Below, piece by piece: positions 54,964-63,124 of a DNA stretch of 64,000 nt. Origin of the DNA: Campylobacter lari subsp. lari (GTDB lineage Bacteria; Campylobacterota; Campylobacteria; Campylobacterales; Campylobacteraceae); contig NZ_CP053830.1 of NCBI RefSeq assembly GCF_013372185.1, positions 124,001-188,000 of the forward strand, in the 5' to 3' direction. The notes under the pieces were generated by a model. It was not told where the DNA came from. It searched no databases and saw nothing but the letters and a program-made list of their open reading frames with translations. The position numbers were made by a program, and so were the translations under genes. Position 1 is the stretch's first letter, and every line of letters begins with the position of its first letter.

Positions 54964-55953
54964 ATGAAATTAAAATTATTATCAGTAGCTCTTTTAGGGG
55001 CTACTTTTTTACACGCTGAAATTTCAGCTTTTGATGCAGGAAAAGTAGATACAAAAACACCTTATGGCTTAACTCAAAATGAAAAATTACAATATGAAAA
55101 TCAAGAACGCCTAAGGGCATTGAATGAATATTATACAAATTTAACAAGTAAAATAAATACAGCAGTAGAGAATATAGAAGGATTGCAAAGTGTAACAGAG
55201 GGTTTGAATGCTCAATATTCAAAAGCTAACACAAAATTGCTTTCATTAGAAGAAACTTATCAAAATTTTGATGCAAACATAACTCAAGAAATTCAAAATT
55301 TAAGAGCTTATGTGGAGGAAAATAGGCAAATTCAAGAAAAAAATCATCAAGAAATTCAAAAAGTTTTAAGTGAAATTACGACTTTGATTAATAAAATCAA
55401 TGATGATTATATTTCAAAAGAAGATATGAATAAAACTATAAGTTTTTTTCAATCTGAAATAGCTAGAGTGCAAAATCAAACAAAAATTACTCCAGTTGTT
55501 CCTATTGTAAGTGATGATAATAAAACCGAAGAAGTCATTCAAGATGTAAATGAAACTCAAGATGAAGTGATTGAAGTAAAAGATGATAGTTGGAAAAAGT
55601 TGCAATCTAGTGAAATTTTGAAAAAAGCGATAGAAGAAACTAATAAAAATCAATTTGAGGATGCAAAAGAAAAATTTGAACATCTAATAAGTATTCATTA
55701 TAAACCTGCTAGATCTACTTTTTGGCTTGGAGAGATAAGATATAAGCAGCAAGATTACGCAGGTGCTTTGGGATTTTATAAGAAAAGTTCTGCTATAAGC
55801 ACTAAAGGCGATTATGTACCAAAATTGCTTTATCATACAGCTATTAGCCTAGATAAGGTTGGGGATCCAAAAAGTGCAAATAAATTTTATAAAGCTTTAA
55901 AAACGGCTTATCCTGATAGCCCTGAAGCAAAAGTTTCACCAGATAGAAAATAA
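54964..55953 (+). CDS. cpoB: CpoB/YbgF-like coordinator of the Tol-Pal system
   Basis: A 329-residue periplasmic protein with a signal peptide (LLSVALLGATFLHA), a long coiled coil (about 40-190) and C-terminal TPR repeats (FEDAKEKFEHLISIHYKPARSTFWLGEIRYKQQDYAGALGFYKKS region, about 225-325). In E. coli CpoB coordinates PBP1b with Tol. It follows pal by 11 bases, the usual location. Confidence 0.9.
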   Translation: MKLKLLSVALLGATFLHAEISAFDAGKVDTKTPYGLTQNEKLQYENQERLRALNEYYTNLTSKINTAVENIEGLQSVTEGLNAQYSKANTKLLSLEETYQNFDANITQEIQNLRAYVEENRQIQEKNHQEIQKVLSEITTLINKINDDYISKEDMNKTISFFQSEIARVQNQTKITPVVPIVSDDNKTEEVIQDVNETQDEVIEVKDDSWKKLQSSEILKKAIEETNKNQFEDAKEKFEHLISIHYKPARSTFWLGEIRYKQQDYAGALGFYKKSSAISTKGDYVPKLLYHTAISLDKVGDPKSANKFYKALKTAYPDSPEAKVSPDRK

Positions 55954-55966
55954 CAAAGGAGATAAA

Positions 55967-56551
55967 ATGGCTATAGAAAAAAATAGTGTAGTTTCAATGT
56001 TTTATGAATTAAAAGATGCAAATACCAATGAAGTTTTAGAATCAAATATTTATGCTGAACCTATTTCTTTTATTTTGGGTAAAGGTCAAATTTTAGAAGG
56101 ATTAGAAGAAGAAATTCAAAAACTTAATGCTCCTTGTAATGCTGATATTGTGATAAAAAAAGAAAATGCTTTGGGTGAATATGATGCAAATGCATTACAA
56201 ACTTTACCAAAAGAGCAGTTTGCAGGGATTGATTTGCAAATTGGTATGGAGCTTTTTGGCGAAGGTGAAGATGGTAATACGGTAAGAGTAATTGTTAGAG
56301 AAATTACTGAAAATGAAGTTACTATTGATTACAATCATGCTTATGCAGGAAAAGACTTGTTGTTTTCAATCAATATCGTAGATGTTAGAGCTGCAAGCGA
56401 AGATGAAATTTTAACAGGAATTATTGCAGGTAGTAGAAGTTGCGGATGTGGTGGCGGAGAACATCATCATGATCATCATCACGGACATGGTGGCGGCGGA
56501 TGTTGTGGAGGCCATGGACATGGTGGCGGCGGTTGCTGCGGTGGTCATTAA
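55967..56551 (+). CDS. slyD: FKBP-type peptidyl-prolyl isomerase SlyD
   Basis: A 194-residue isomerase and metallochaperone. FKBP domain at 1-70 and 120-150, with the IF (insert-in-flap) chaperone domain between. The last ~40 residues are His/Cys/Gly-rich (CGCGGGEHHHDHHHGHGGGG then two CCGGH units), a nickel/zinc-binding tail as in E. coli and H. pylori SlyD, which delivers Ni to hydrogenase. Base composition at the tail is GC-rich unlike its surroundings. The stop overlaps the fabD ATG. Confidence 0.95.
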   Translation: MAIEKNSVVSMFYELKDANTNEVLESNIYAEPISFILGKGQILEGLEEEIQKLNAPCNADIVIKKENALGEYDANALQTLPKEQFAGIDLQIGMELFGEGEDGNTVRVIVREITENEVTIDYNHAYAGKDLLFSINIVDVRAASEDEILTGIIAGSRSCGCGGGEHHHDHHHGHGGGGCCGGHGHGGGGCCGGH

Positions 56552-57471
56552 TGAATAGTGCATTTATTTTCCCAGGTCAAGGCTCTCAAAGTGTTGGCAT
56601 GGGTTTGAGCTTTTATGATAATTCTAAAAAAGCAAAAGAATTACTAGATAATGCTAGTGATTTTTGTAAAATTGATTTTAAAAATTTGCTTTTTAAAGAA
56701 AATGAAAATTTAAATAAAAGCGAATTTACGCAAATGGCCATAGTATTAAACTCGCTAATGGCTTATGAAGCTTTAAAAGAGCAAGTTGATATAGAAGCTA
56801 AGTATAGCCTAGGTCATTCACTAGGAGAATTTAGTGCTTTGGCAACTCAAGATGCATTTAGTTTTTTAGATGTTATAGCGCTTGTTAATAAACGCGGTCA
56901 ATTCATGCAAGAAGATTGCTCTAAAATAGAAGCTGGTATGATGGTGATTTTAGGGCTTGAAGATAAAGTAGTAGAAGAACTTTGTCAAAAAGCATTAAGT
57001 GAGCAAAAAAGTATTTTTGCTGCTAATTATAATTGTGATGGGCAAATTGTAGTAGCAGGTTTAAAGCCTAATTTGGCTTCTTATGAGAGTGAATTTAAAA
57101 ATGCAGGGGCTAAAAGAGCTATGCTTTTAAACATGAGTGTTGCAAGCCATTGTCCATTATTAAAAAATGCATCTTTAAAACTTACAAAAGAATTAGAACC
57201 TATTTTAAAAGAGAACTTTAAAAGTGTAGTGTCAAATGTTAATGCAAAAGTGTATAATGATAAAAATCAAGCTCTAATGCTTTTAAGTGAGCAACTTATC
57301 AAGCCTGTTCTCTATAAACAAAGTATTAAAGCAATAGATGAAGAAGTAGATTTTTATATAGAATTTGGCGCAAGTGTGTTAAAGGGTTTAAATAAAAAAA
57401 TCACCCAGAAAGAAACTTATACTTTAAGTAAAATAGAAGACATTGATGAAATTTTAAAGGTAATTAAATGA
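56551..57471 (+). CDS. fabD: Malonyl-CoA-ACP transacylase
   Basis: A 306-residue acyltransferase that loads malonate onto ACP for fatty acid synthesis. FPGQGSQSVGMG at residues 5-16, the nucleophile in GHSLGEFSAL near residue 88, and the catalytic His in SVASHCPLL near 200 are present. The ATG 56551 overlaps the slyD stop by one base; a longer in-frame reading from 56500 would translate the slyD tail in another frame and is rejected. Confidence 0.96.
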   Translation: MNSAFIFPGQGSQSVGMGLSFYDNSKKAKELLDNASDFCKIDFKNLLFKENENLNKSEFTQMAIVLNSLMAYEALKEQVDIEAKYSLGHSLGEFSALATQDAFSFLDVIALVNKRGQFMQEDCSKIEAGMMVILGLEDKVVEELCQKALSEQKSIFAANYNCDGQIVVAGLKPNLASYESEFKNAGAKRAMLLNMSVASHCPLLKNASLKLTKELEPILKENFKSVVSNVNAKVYNDKNQALMLLSEQLIKPVLYKQSIKAIDEEVDFYIEFGASVLKGLNKKITQKETYTLSKIEDIDEILKVIK

Positions 57472-58154
57472 AAATAGCCATTTTAGGAGCTATGCCTGAA
57501 GAGGTTACTCCTTTATTAGAAACATTAAAAGAGTATCAAACAATCGAATATGCAAATAATACTTATTATCTTGCAAAATATAAAAATCATGAATTAATTA
57601 TCGCTTATTCTAAGATAGGGAAAGTAAATTCTACCCTTAGTGCGACTATTATGATAGAAAAATTTAAAGCTGAAGTTTTACTTTTTACTGGTGTTGCTGG
57701 TGCTTTTAATCCAAATTTAGATATAGGTGATTTAATCTATGCTACAAAATTAGCTCAATATGATTTAGATATCACTGCTTTTGGTCATCCTCTTGGCTAT
57801 GTTCCTGGTAATGAAATTTTTATAAAAACAGACGATAAGCTTAATAATCTTGCTATAGAAGTTGCTAAAGAACTTGGTGTTAAATTACAATCAGGTATTA
57901 TCGCTACAGGTGATGAGTTTATTTGTGATGAGAATAAAAAAGCAAAAATTAGAGAAATTTTTAATGCTGATGCTTGTGAAATGGAAGGAGCTAGTGTAGC
58001 TTTGGTATGTGATGCTTTAAAAATTCCATGCTTAATTTTAAGATCAATGAGTGATAAAGCAGGTGAGAAAGCTGAATTTGACTTTGATGAATTTGTTGAA
58101 AAATCAGCTAAAATTTCAGCTAATTTTGTCTTAAAAATTTGTGAGAAATTATGA
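57468..58154 (+). CDS. mtnN: 5'-methylthioadenosine/S-adenosylhomocysteine (and aminofutalosine) nucleosidase
   Basis: A 228-residue MTAN of the PNP superfamily. IAILGAMPEEVTPLLE at the start, FTGVAGAFNPNLDIGDLI near 75, GDEFICD near 147 and the EMEGASVALVCD near 172 are family motifs with the catalytic Glu and Asp (SMSDKAGE). In Campylobacter and Helicobacter the enzyme also cleaves 6-amino-6-deoxyfutalosine for menaquinone, linking it to mqnD in the same window. Overlaps fabD and the next gene by 4 bases each. Confidence 0.95.
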   Translation: MKIAILGAMPEEVTPLLETLKEYQTIEYANNTYYLAKYKNHELIIAYSKIGKVNSTLSATIMIEKFKAEVLLFTGVAGAFNPNLDIGDLIYATKLAQYDLDITAFGHPLGYVPGNEIFIKTDDKLNNLAIEVAKELGVKLQSGIIATGDEFICDENKKAKIREIFNADACEMEGASVALVCDALKIPCLILRSMSDKAGEKAEFDFDEFVEKSAKISANFVLKICEKL

Positions 58155-58912
58155 TAAATCTTAGTAAAAAACTAATCAGAGAAGTAGCTAAAGCTAATGC
58201 TAAATTTTCTTTAATAGGAGATAATGATAAAGTTTTATTAGGACTTAGTGGCGGTAAAGACTCTCTAGCTTTAGCTCATCTTTTAAAGCGTATGCAAGCG
58301 CATGCGCCTTTTAAATTTCAACTCAAAGCAGTAACTTTAAGTTATGGCATGGGTGAAGATTATACAAAACTTCATAATCATTGCAAAGAACATGGTATTA
58401 ATCATGAAGTGATTGATTCTAATATTTATGAAATTTCAGGTGATACTATAAGAAAAAATTCTAGTTTTTGTAGCTATTTTTCAAGGATGAGGCGTGGTGC
58501 TTTATATACTTATGCTTTGGAAAATGGTTTTAATAAATTAGCCATAGCCCATCATTTAGATGATGCGGTAGAGAGTTTTTTTATGAATTTTATTTATAAT
58601 GGCTCTCTTAGGAGTTTAGCTCCCAAGTATAAAAGTAAAAGAGGCGTAGAGGTTATTCGTCCTTTGATTTTTGTAAGAGAAAGACAATTAAGAGAAAATG
58701 CTATTAATAATGAATTAGAAGTAATTGGTAATGAATTTTGTCCTGGCATGAAGTTAAGTGAAAAAAATGTAAAATTTCCTCATGCAAGAGAAGAAGCTAA
58801 GCAGCTTTTAGCAAATTTAGAGAAAGAAAATCCAAAATTATTCACAAGCTTAAAAACTGCATTTGAAAATATCCACATGGATAGCTTTTTTATGGTTAAG
58901 GATAATGGCTAA
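58151..58912 (+). CDS. TtcA-like tRNA 2-thiocytidine synthetase family protein
   Basis: A 253-residue PP-loop ATPase; SGGKDS at residues 33-38 and HHLDDAVESFFMN near 138 are typical of TtcA/TilS. TtcA thiolates cytidine-32 of tRNAs using a [4Fe-4S] cluster bound by three Cys (E. coli Cys122, 125, 222). Here the first site reads CSYFSRMRRG, with Cys107 conserved but the next ligand replaced by Phe110, and the second site is FCPGMK with a single Cys (about 197). The cluster may therefore be held differently, or the enzyme may have a different activity. Overlaps the mtnN stop by 4 bases. Confidence 0.85.
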   Translation: MINLSKKLIREVAKANAKFSLIGDNDKVLLGLSGGKDSLALAHLLKRMQAHAPFKFQLKAVTLSYGMGEDYTKLHNHCKEHGINHEVIDSNIYEISGDTIRKNSSFCSYFSRMRRGALYTYALENGFNKLAIAHHLDDAVESFFMNFIYNGSLRSLAPKYKSKRGVEVIRPLIFVRERQLRENAINNELEVIGNEFCPGMKLSEKNVKFPHAREEAKQLLANLEKENPKLFTSLKTAFENIHMDSFFMVKDNG

Positions 58913-59417
58913 GCTTTTAGTTGTTGTTGATTATCAAAATGATTTTATCGATGGTAGCTTGGGTTTTGAAGAAGCTGCCAAGATAAAAGATAATATTCTT
59001 GCTCTTTTAAAAAATCATCAAGGTGATATTGTTTTTACTTATGATACGCATGATGAAAATTATTTAAAAACTCAAGAAGGAAAAAATTTACCTATTCGTC
59101 ATTGTATTAGAGATACTTTAGGTTGGCAAATGCCAGGTGATTTTGATGTGTATTTAAAAAATGCAAAAAAAATATTTTATAAGAATGCTTTTGGTAGCTT
59201 AGAATTAGCCAATTTTTTAAAGCAAAATTATTATGAAAGTATAGAATTTTGCGGTCTTGTTTCACATATTTGTGTATTTAGCAATATTATTTTCGCTCAA
59301 AGCGCTAGTATCAACTCAAAAATTATATTACATAAAAATGCAACAGCGAGTTTTAGTAAGTCTTTGGAAAATAGTGCATATGAAATTTTGCAAGCTTATG
59401 GCATAGAACTTTTATAA
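58905..59417 (+). CDS. Nicotinamidase-like cysteine hydrolase
   Basis: A 170-residue isochorismatase-fold hydrolase. VVVDYQNDFIDGSLG gives the catalytic Asp (near residue 9), YDTHDENY the metal-binding Asp/His, LPIRHCIRDTLGWQ the third metal ligand region, YKNAFGS the catalytic Lys, and GLVSHICV the catalytic Cys near 125. This pattern fits nicotinamidase PncA (nicotinamide to nicotinate in NAD salvage), though related amidases share it. The ATG at 58905 is chosen (AAGGA just before); it overlaps the ttcA-like gene by 8 bases. Confidence 0.82.
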   Translation: MAKLLVVVDYQNDFIDGSLGFEEAAKIKDNILALLKNHQGDIVFTYDTHDENYLKTQEGKNLPIRHCIRDTLGWQMPGDFDVYLKNAKKIFYKNAFGSLELANFLKQNYYESIEFCGLVSHICVFSNIIFAQSASINSKIILHKNATASFSKSLENSAYEILQAYGIELL

Positions 59418-59418
59418 A

Positions 59419-60033
59419 ATGCAAGGATATATTTTACACACTCAGAGTGTAAAAGATGAGGACTTAATCGTTTATCTTTTAAGTGCTAAAAAAGTTATTA
59501 AAAGTTATAGATTTTATGGCATGCGTCATTCTAATATACTAAGTGGGTATAAGATCGATTTTGAGCTTGAAGAAAGTTCGAGATTTTTACCACGTTTAAA
59601 AGATGTTTTACATATTGGTTTTTCTTGGATTTTAGATAGAGAGAGAATGTTTTTTTGGCAGGAGTTTATTAGACTTTTTTATTTGCATTTAAAAGATGTT
59701 GAAGAGATCGATAGTTTTTATTTTGAACTTTTAGAAGACTGTGCTAAGCGTTTTGAAAAGCAAGATTGCAAGCGTGTTATAGTGGATGCTTATTTAAAAA
59801 TTTTAGATTTTGAAGGGCGTTTGCATAAAAGTTTTGTATGTTTTTATTGTGATGAGTATATTCAAAAAAATGTTGTACTAATAAGAGCTTTTTTGCCCGC
59901 TCATAAAAAATGCGCTTTTGGTTACGAGTTTAATGCTAAAGATCTTGTAAAATTATATAGGAGTTTTAATTCATCGCATTTTAGCGATGAATATATTGAT
60001 AATTTATATAAAATTATCAAAGAGGGTTTTTAA
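59419..60033 (+). CDS. recO: Recombination protein RecO
   Basis: A 204-residue RecO-like protein: N-terminal OB fold (MQGYILHTQSVKDEDLIVYLL; KVIKSYRFYGMRHS) then a helical domain and CFYCDEYIQKN, half of a zinc-binding motif. RecO loads RecA onto SSB-coated single strands. Epsilonproteobacterial RecO is short and diverged. It starts two bases after the previous stop, without a clear ribosome site, so coupling is likely. The 3' end overlaps the convergent gene at 60017 by 17 bases. Confidence 0.85.
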   Translation: MQGYILHTQSVKDEDLIVYLLSAKKVIKSYRFYGMRHSNILSGYKIDFELEESSRFLPRLKDVLHIGFSWILDRERMFFWQEFIRLFYLHLKDVEEIDSFYFELLEDCAKRFEKQDCKRVIVDAYLKILDFEGRLHKSFVCFYCDEYIQKNVVLIRAFLPAHKKCAFGYEFNAKDLVKLYRSFNSSHFSDEYIDNLYKIIKEGF

Positions 60034-60337
60034 GGGTAATATCATACATCATAATGACTTCTTGTCTCAATCTTGCAATGATATTTGCACTATCTTTGTG
60101 TATATTTTTTGTGATAGTATCTTGGCTATTTTTAATATTTTCAAGCAAATTTTCAAGTTCTTTTTGAGAGTTTTGTAAACAAGTTTTTATACATTTTGGT
60201 TGGGTTTGTTGTAAAACTTGCTCGAAATTTAAACTTTGATTGTTAAGCTTTGAAGCATGTGCTGCTAAATTATTCGCACTTGTTCTAATGCCACCTAATG
60301 CTTTGTAAATCCCTTTTGAATTGATATGAGCTGCCAT
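60017..60337 (-). CDS. Small protein with flagellar rod/hook-like ends, sigma54-controlled
   Basis: A 106-residue cytosolic-type protein (no signal peptide). The N-terminus, IYKALGGIRTSANNLAAHAS at about residues 10-29, resembles the axial-protein motif (AL-x-G-x-x-x-x-x-x-x-L-x-x-x-A-x-N-I-A-x) of rod/hook proteins. The end, ARLRQEVIMMYDITLKNPL, resembles their C-terminal QEM-V-x-MI-x-A helix. The middle is a helical, Gln/Asn-rich stretch. A well-formed sigma54 site lies 54 bases upstream, and AAGGA precedes the ATG. Most flagellar sigma54 genes in Campylobacter encode rod, hook and basal-body parts. I recall no characterised homologue; the role is inferred. Confidence 0.75.
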   Translation of the reverse strand: MAAHINSKGIYKALGGIRTSANNLAAHASKLNNQSLNFEQVLQQTQPKCIKTCLQNSQKELENLLENIKNSQDTITKNIHKDSANIIARLRQEVIMMYDITLKNPL

Positions 60338-60391
60338 GAACCTTCCTTGTTTTATGGTATCTCTTCATTCATATTGCTTGACAATTTACAA

Positions 60392-60405
60392 GCAAAAATC
60401 ATTCC
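60392..60405 (-). promoter_or_regulatory. Predicted sigma54 promoter for the 60017-60337 gene
   Basis: On the minus strand GGAATGATTTTTGC: GG (-24) and GC (-12) spaced by exactly 10 bases, followed by T (TTGCT), nearly identical to the flaB promoter (GGAATACTTTTTGC). The -24 base before GG is A rather than T. It overlaps the end of dus; start of transcription would be near 60380, with the ATG 43 bases further. Confidence 0.75.
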
Positions 60406-61325
60406 TTATTGAAAAATTCTTGAATATATTTTCGCATAATTTCTGCGTCATTAATGCGATTAACACAATCTCTAAAATTAGAAGCATCATCATAACCTTT
60501 AGAATACTCATGCAAATGTTTTCTAAAGATGCTTATGCCTTGTTCTTTATAATGCTTTAACATTTCTTCAAAATGTGCAAAAATGATTTTATTTTTCATA
60601 GCTTTTTCGATTTTTTTACCAGTTTTTATCTCATAAAATATCCAAGGTTTTCCTACACTTGCACGCCCTATCATCAAAGCATCACAATTTGTTATTTTAA
60701 ACACCTCTTTTGCATTATCTTCGCTAATATCACCATTTGCAACTAAAGGAATTTTGATATTTTCTTTGGCTAAAGCTATGGCTTCATAATCAGCATTTCC
60801 ACTATACATTTGTTTTCTAGTGCGACCATGCATACTGATAAAATCTACTCCAGCATTTTCACACGCTTTAGCGATGGCAATGGGATCTTTTTTATCAAAT
60901 CCTAATCTTACTTTGACGCTAGTTGATTTTTTATTGCTTGTTTTTTTGATAAGTTCTAAAATTCTTTGTAATTTATCAAGATCTTGTAAAAGAGCGCTAC
61001 CTGCACATTGTTTTATAACCTTATTCACAGGACAACCACAATTAAAATCAATACCATCTATAAAATCAAAACGATTTAAAATTTCTACTGCTTTGCAAAT
61101 TACGCTTTCGTCTGAGCCTGCAATTTGAACTATGTAAGGATTTTCAAGTTCGGCTTTTTCTAGCATTTTAAGAGTTTTTGAGCTCTCATATACTAAGGCA
61201 TTAGAACTTATCATTTCACTAATGGTTACATCAGCCCCAAATTGCTTTACTAAATTTCTTAATGGCAAGTCTGAAAAACCTGCCATAGGAGCTAAAAATA
61301 AAGGCTTTTTACTAAAATCTATCAT
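60399..61325 (-). CDS. dus: tRNA-dihydrouridine synthase
   Basis: A 308-residue FMN enzyme reducing uridine to dihydrouridine in tRNA D-loops. LAPMAGFSDLPLRNLV at the N-terminus, the catalytic Cys in FNCGCPVNKVIKQCAGSALL (near residue 100), SMHGRTRKQMYSG near 165 and LMIGRASVGKPW near 222 are typical of the DusB-type. The ATG overlaps the preceding membrane protein gene by 4 bases. The specific tRNA position is not derivable from sequence. Confidence 0.93.
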   Translation of the reverse strand: MIDFSKKPLFLAPMAGFSDLPLRNLVKQFGADVTISEMISSNALVYESSKTLKMLEKAELENPYIVQIAGSDESVICKAVEILNRFDFIDGIDFNCGCPVNKVIKQCAGSALLQDLDKLQRILELIKKTSNKKSTSVKVRLGFDKKDPIAIAKACENAGVDFISMHGRTRKQMYSGNADYEAIALAKENIKIPLVANGDISEDNAKEVFKITNCDALMIGRASVGKPWIFYEIKTGKKIEKAMKNKIIFAHFEEMLKHYKEQGISIFRKHLHEYSKGYDDASNFRDCVNRINDAEIMRKYIQEFFNKE

Positions 61326-62305
61326 TGTATTAATTTTTCAAGTTCTATTTTTTTATTATGGTCTCTTAAAAAGAGTAAGAGTCTAAAGTCCTTATGTTTA
61401 TTTTGATCATTTCCTAATTCATTAAGCAATTCATCATACATGCCAAATTCTGCTAAAGTATAAAGATAAGCTCTTAAAGCTTGAGGATGATTATCTTTTA
61501 ACTTTTTAAACAAAGCAATTAATACTTGAGGTTCTATTTTTTTACAAAGCATTTTAGCACAGCGTAAATATGACTTATCATCTAAAGTATTCATACTAAG
61601 TAAAACTTCAATTTCAGCATGATTTAATTCTAAATTTTCTTTTTCAAATCTACCCAAAAGTAATAAAACATCATCTTGTTTTTTTTGAGTTTTTAGTGTT
61701 TTAATCTGACTATAGGGTGCATTTTCTAACACCATTTTATAAGCAAAATTTTCTAGCTCACCTGTTAAGATATCTTTGTTTTTGATAAAAGAAAAAGCAT
61801 AATTGCTATCATTTTGAAAGCGATTTTTTTCATTTAAAATGAAAATTTCATTATTTGAATCTAATTTATATTTTTTTAATTCTACAATTTCTTTTTTTTC
61901 TAAGTGCTCAAAAATATCAATAATTTCATCTATTTTAGGATTTTGAATTTTTTCTTTAAAACAAAGAGCTTGCGTATTTTTAGCTATATCTTGAAATTCT
62001 TGAGTTTTAAATTTAACCTTGCTTATTTTTTTTAAAAAAATATCAATAATAAAATTTTCATAATTTTTACTATCTTTAATTAGATTTTTATATTGTAAAT
62101 GTTTTAAAAAGCCATAAAAACTCATATGTGCTAAAGCTAATATCATTAAAAATAAAGCAGGTAAAACAACCCATAAACTAATAGGCAAATTTAATTCAAA
62201 GGTGGAAATTTTAAAAGTATAATTTCCTAAATTTAGATTATAAACTAAGGCTGCGATGATTAGAAGATAAACTAAACTTGCAAAGAAAAATAATCTAATT
62301 TTCAT
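61322..62305 (-). CDS. Conserved membrane protein of unknown function
   Basis: A 327-residue protein with two N-terminal hydrophobic segments (about 5-24 and 41-62) and a large, mainly helical cytoplasmic or periplasmic region with no named domain. Residues after about 220 have repeated short helices that may be TPR-like (LRCAKMLCKKIEPQVLIALFKKL). Situated between dksA-like and dus with 4-base overlaps at both ends. Also present here in C. jejuni (Cj0124c, from memory). No function assigned. Confidence 0.8.
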   Translation of the reverse strand: MKIRLFFFASLVYLLIIAALVYNLNLGNYTFKISTFELNLPISLWVVLPALFLMILALAHMSFYGFLKHLQYKNLIKDSKNYENFIIDIFLKKISKVKFKTQEFQDIAKNTQALCFKEKIQNPKIDEIIDIFEHLEKKEIVELKKYKLDSNNEIFILNEKNRFQNDSNYAFSFIKNKDILTGELENFAYKMVLENAPYSQIKTLKTQKKQDDVLLLLGRFEKENLELNHAEIEVLLSMNTLDDKSYLRCAKMLCKKIEPQVLIALFKKLKDNHPQALRAYLYTLAEFGMYDELLNELGNDQNKHKDFRLLLFLRDHNKKIELEKLIQ

Positions 62306-62658
62306 AGCTCTTTCCTTTTTTCTAAATTTTCACGACAATTGATACAATATTTTGCATGAGGTTTAACCTTAAGTCTTTCAGGATGAATATCATCTTCACA
62401 ATACTCACAAATACCATAAGTATTGTTATCTATTTTACTTAATGAATGTTTAATTTCTTCTAGTTCGGCTTTTAAATTTTCATTGATTTTAAAATCAATA
62501 TGAGAACTATTGTCAATTTGTTGTAAGTCAACTTCATCTCTAGGTTCACTATCTTGTAGATTGTGGATATTGTCTATATTACCTTGAAGTTCTTGTAAAA
62601 TTTCTTTTTGTCTTTGAAGTAATATATTTTTAAATTCTTCAAGATTTAATTCTTGCAT
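62302..62658 (-). CDS. dksA: DksA/TraR-type zinc-finger protein
   Basis: A 118-residue protein with an N-terminal coiled-coil hairpin and C-terminal zinc finger CEYCEDDIHPERLKVKPHAKYC-INC (residues about 84-109). DksA binds RNA polymerase through the secondary channel and works with ppGpp. The hairpin-tip residues (DEVDLQQID, with Asp) fit the DksA pattern though it is shorter than E. coli DksA (151). C. jejuni DksA-like protein (Cj0125c) affects stable RNA and virulence (from memory). Confidence 0.9.
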   Translation of the reverse strand: MQELNLEEFKNILLQRQKEILQELQGNIDNIHNLQDSEPRDEVDLQQIDNSSHIDFKINENLKAELEEIKHSLSKIDNNTYGICEYCEDDIHPERLKVKPHAKYCINCRENLEKRKEL

Positions 62659-62666
62659 AAACGCTC

Positions 62667-63122
62667 CTATTTGTGATATGGGTGATTTGTATTAATGCAA
62701 AATGCACGATAAATTTGCTCTAAAAGCATAGTTTTAGCAAATTTATGTACTAAGGTCATTTTACTAAGAGCTATGCTTGTATGCATTTGTGCGATAAATT
62801 CTTGCTCAAATCCATAAGCACCACCTATAAAAAATGTAATTTCATTTTTATCTTGCAATAATTTTGCAAATTCTACGCTTGTAAATTCTTTACCCTTTTC
62901 GTCTAATGCTATGCAAAAACCTTTTTTGTAAGGATTTAGTGCATTTGTATAAGATTTCTTTGCTTCTATAGAGTTAGTATTTTGTGCTTGATTAATTTTG
63001 TTATTAAAAACACATATTTCATTAAAACTACAAAATTTCTTAATGAGCTTAGTATAATGCTCATCTATCTTACTAAATTCATCATTATTATTTTTTTGAA
63101 TGCTTAAAAGATTAATTTGCAT
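62667..63122 (-). CDS. rlmH: 23S rRNA (pseudouridine-1915-N3)-methyltransferase RlmH
   Basis: A 151-residue SPOUT methyltransferase (RlmH family). [15 protein letters not shown] near residue 95 (SAM knot) and [30 protein letters not shown] at the C-terminus (residues about 122-151) are the family signature. It methylates the pseudouridine at 23S rRNA position 1915 in 70S ribosomes. Two bases before accD's end. Confidence 0.94.
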   Translation of the reverse strand: MQINLLSIQKNNNDEFSKIDEHYTKLIKKFCSFNEICVFNNKINQAQNTNSIEAKKSYTNALNPYKKGFCIALDEKGKEFTSVEFAKLLQDKNEITFFIGGAYGFEQEFIAQMHTSIALSKMTLVHKFAKTMLLEQIYRAFCINTNHPYHK

Positions 63123-63124
63123 TT

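Noticed and set aside
56500-56550. Longer fabD starting within the slyD tail
   Set aside because: The extra residues (MLWRPWTWWRRLL) are an out-of-frame reading of the slyD His/Gly tail; FabD proteins start near the FPGQGSQ motif.
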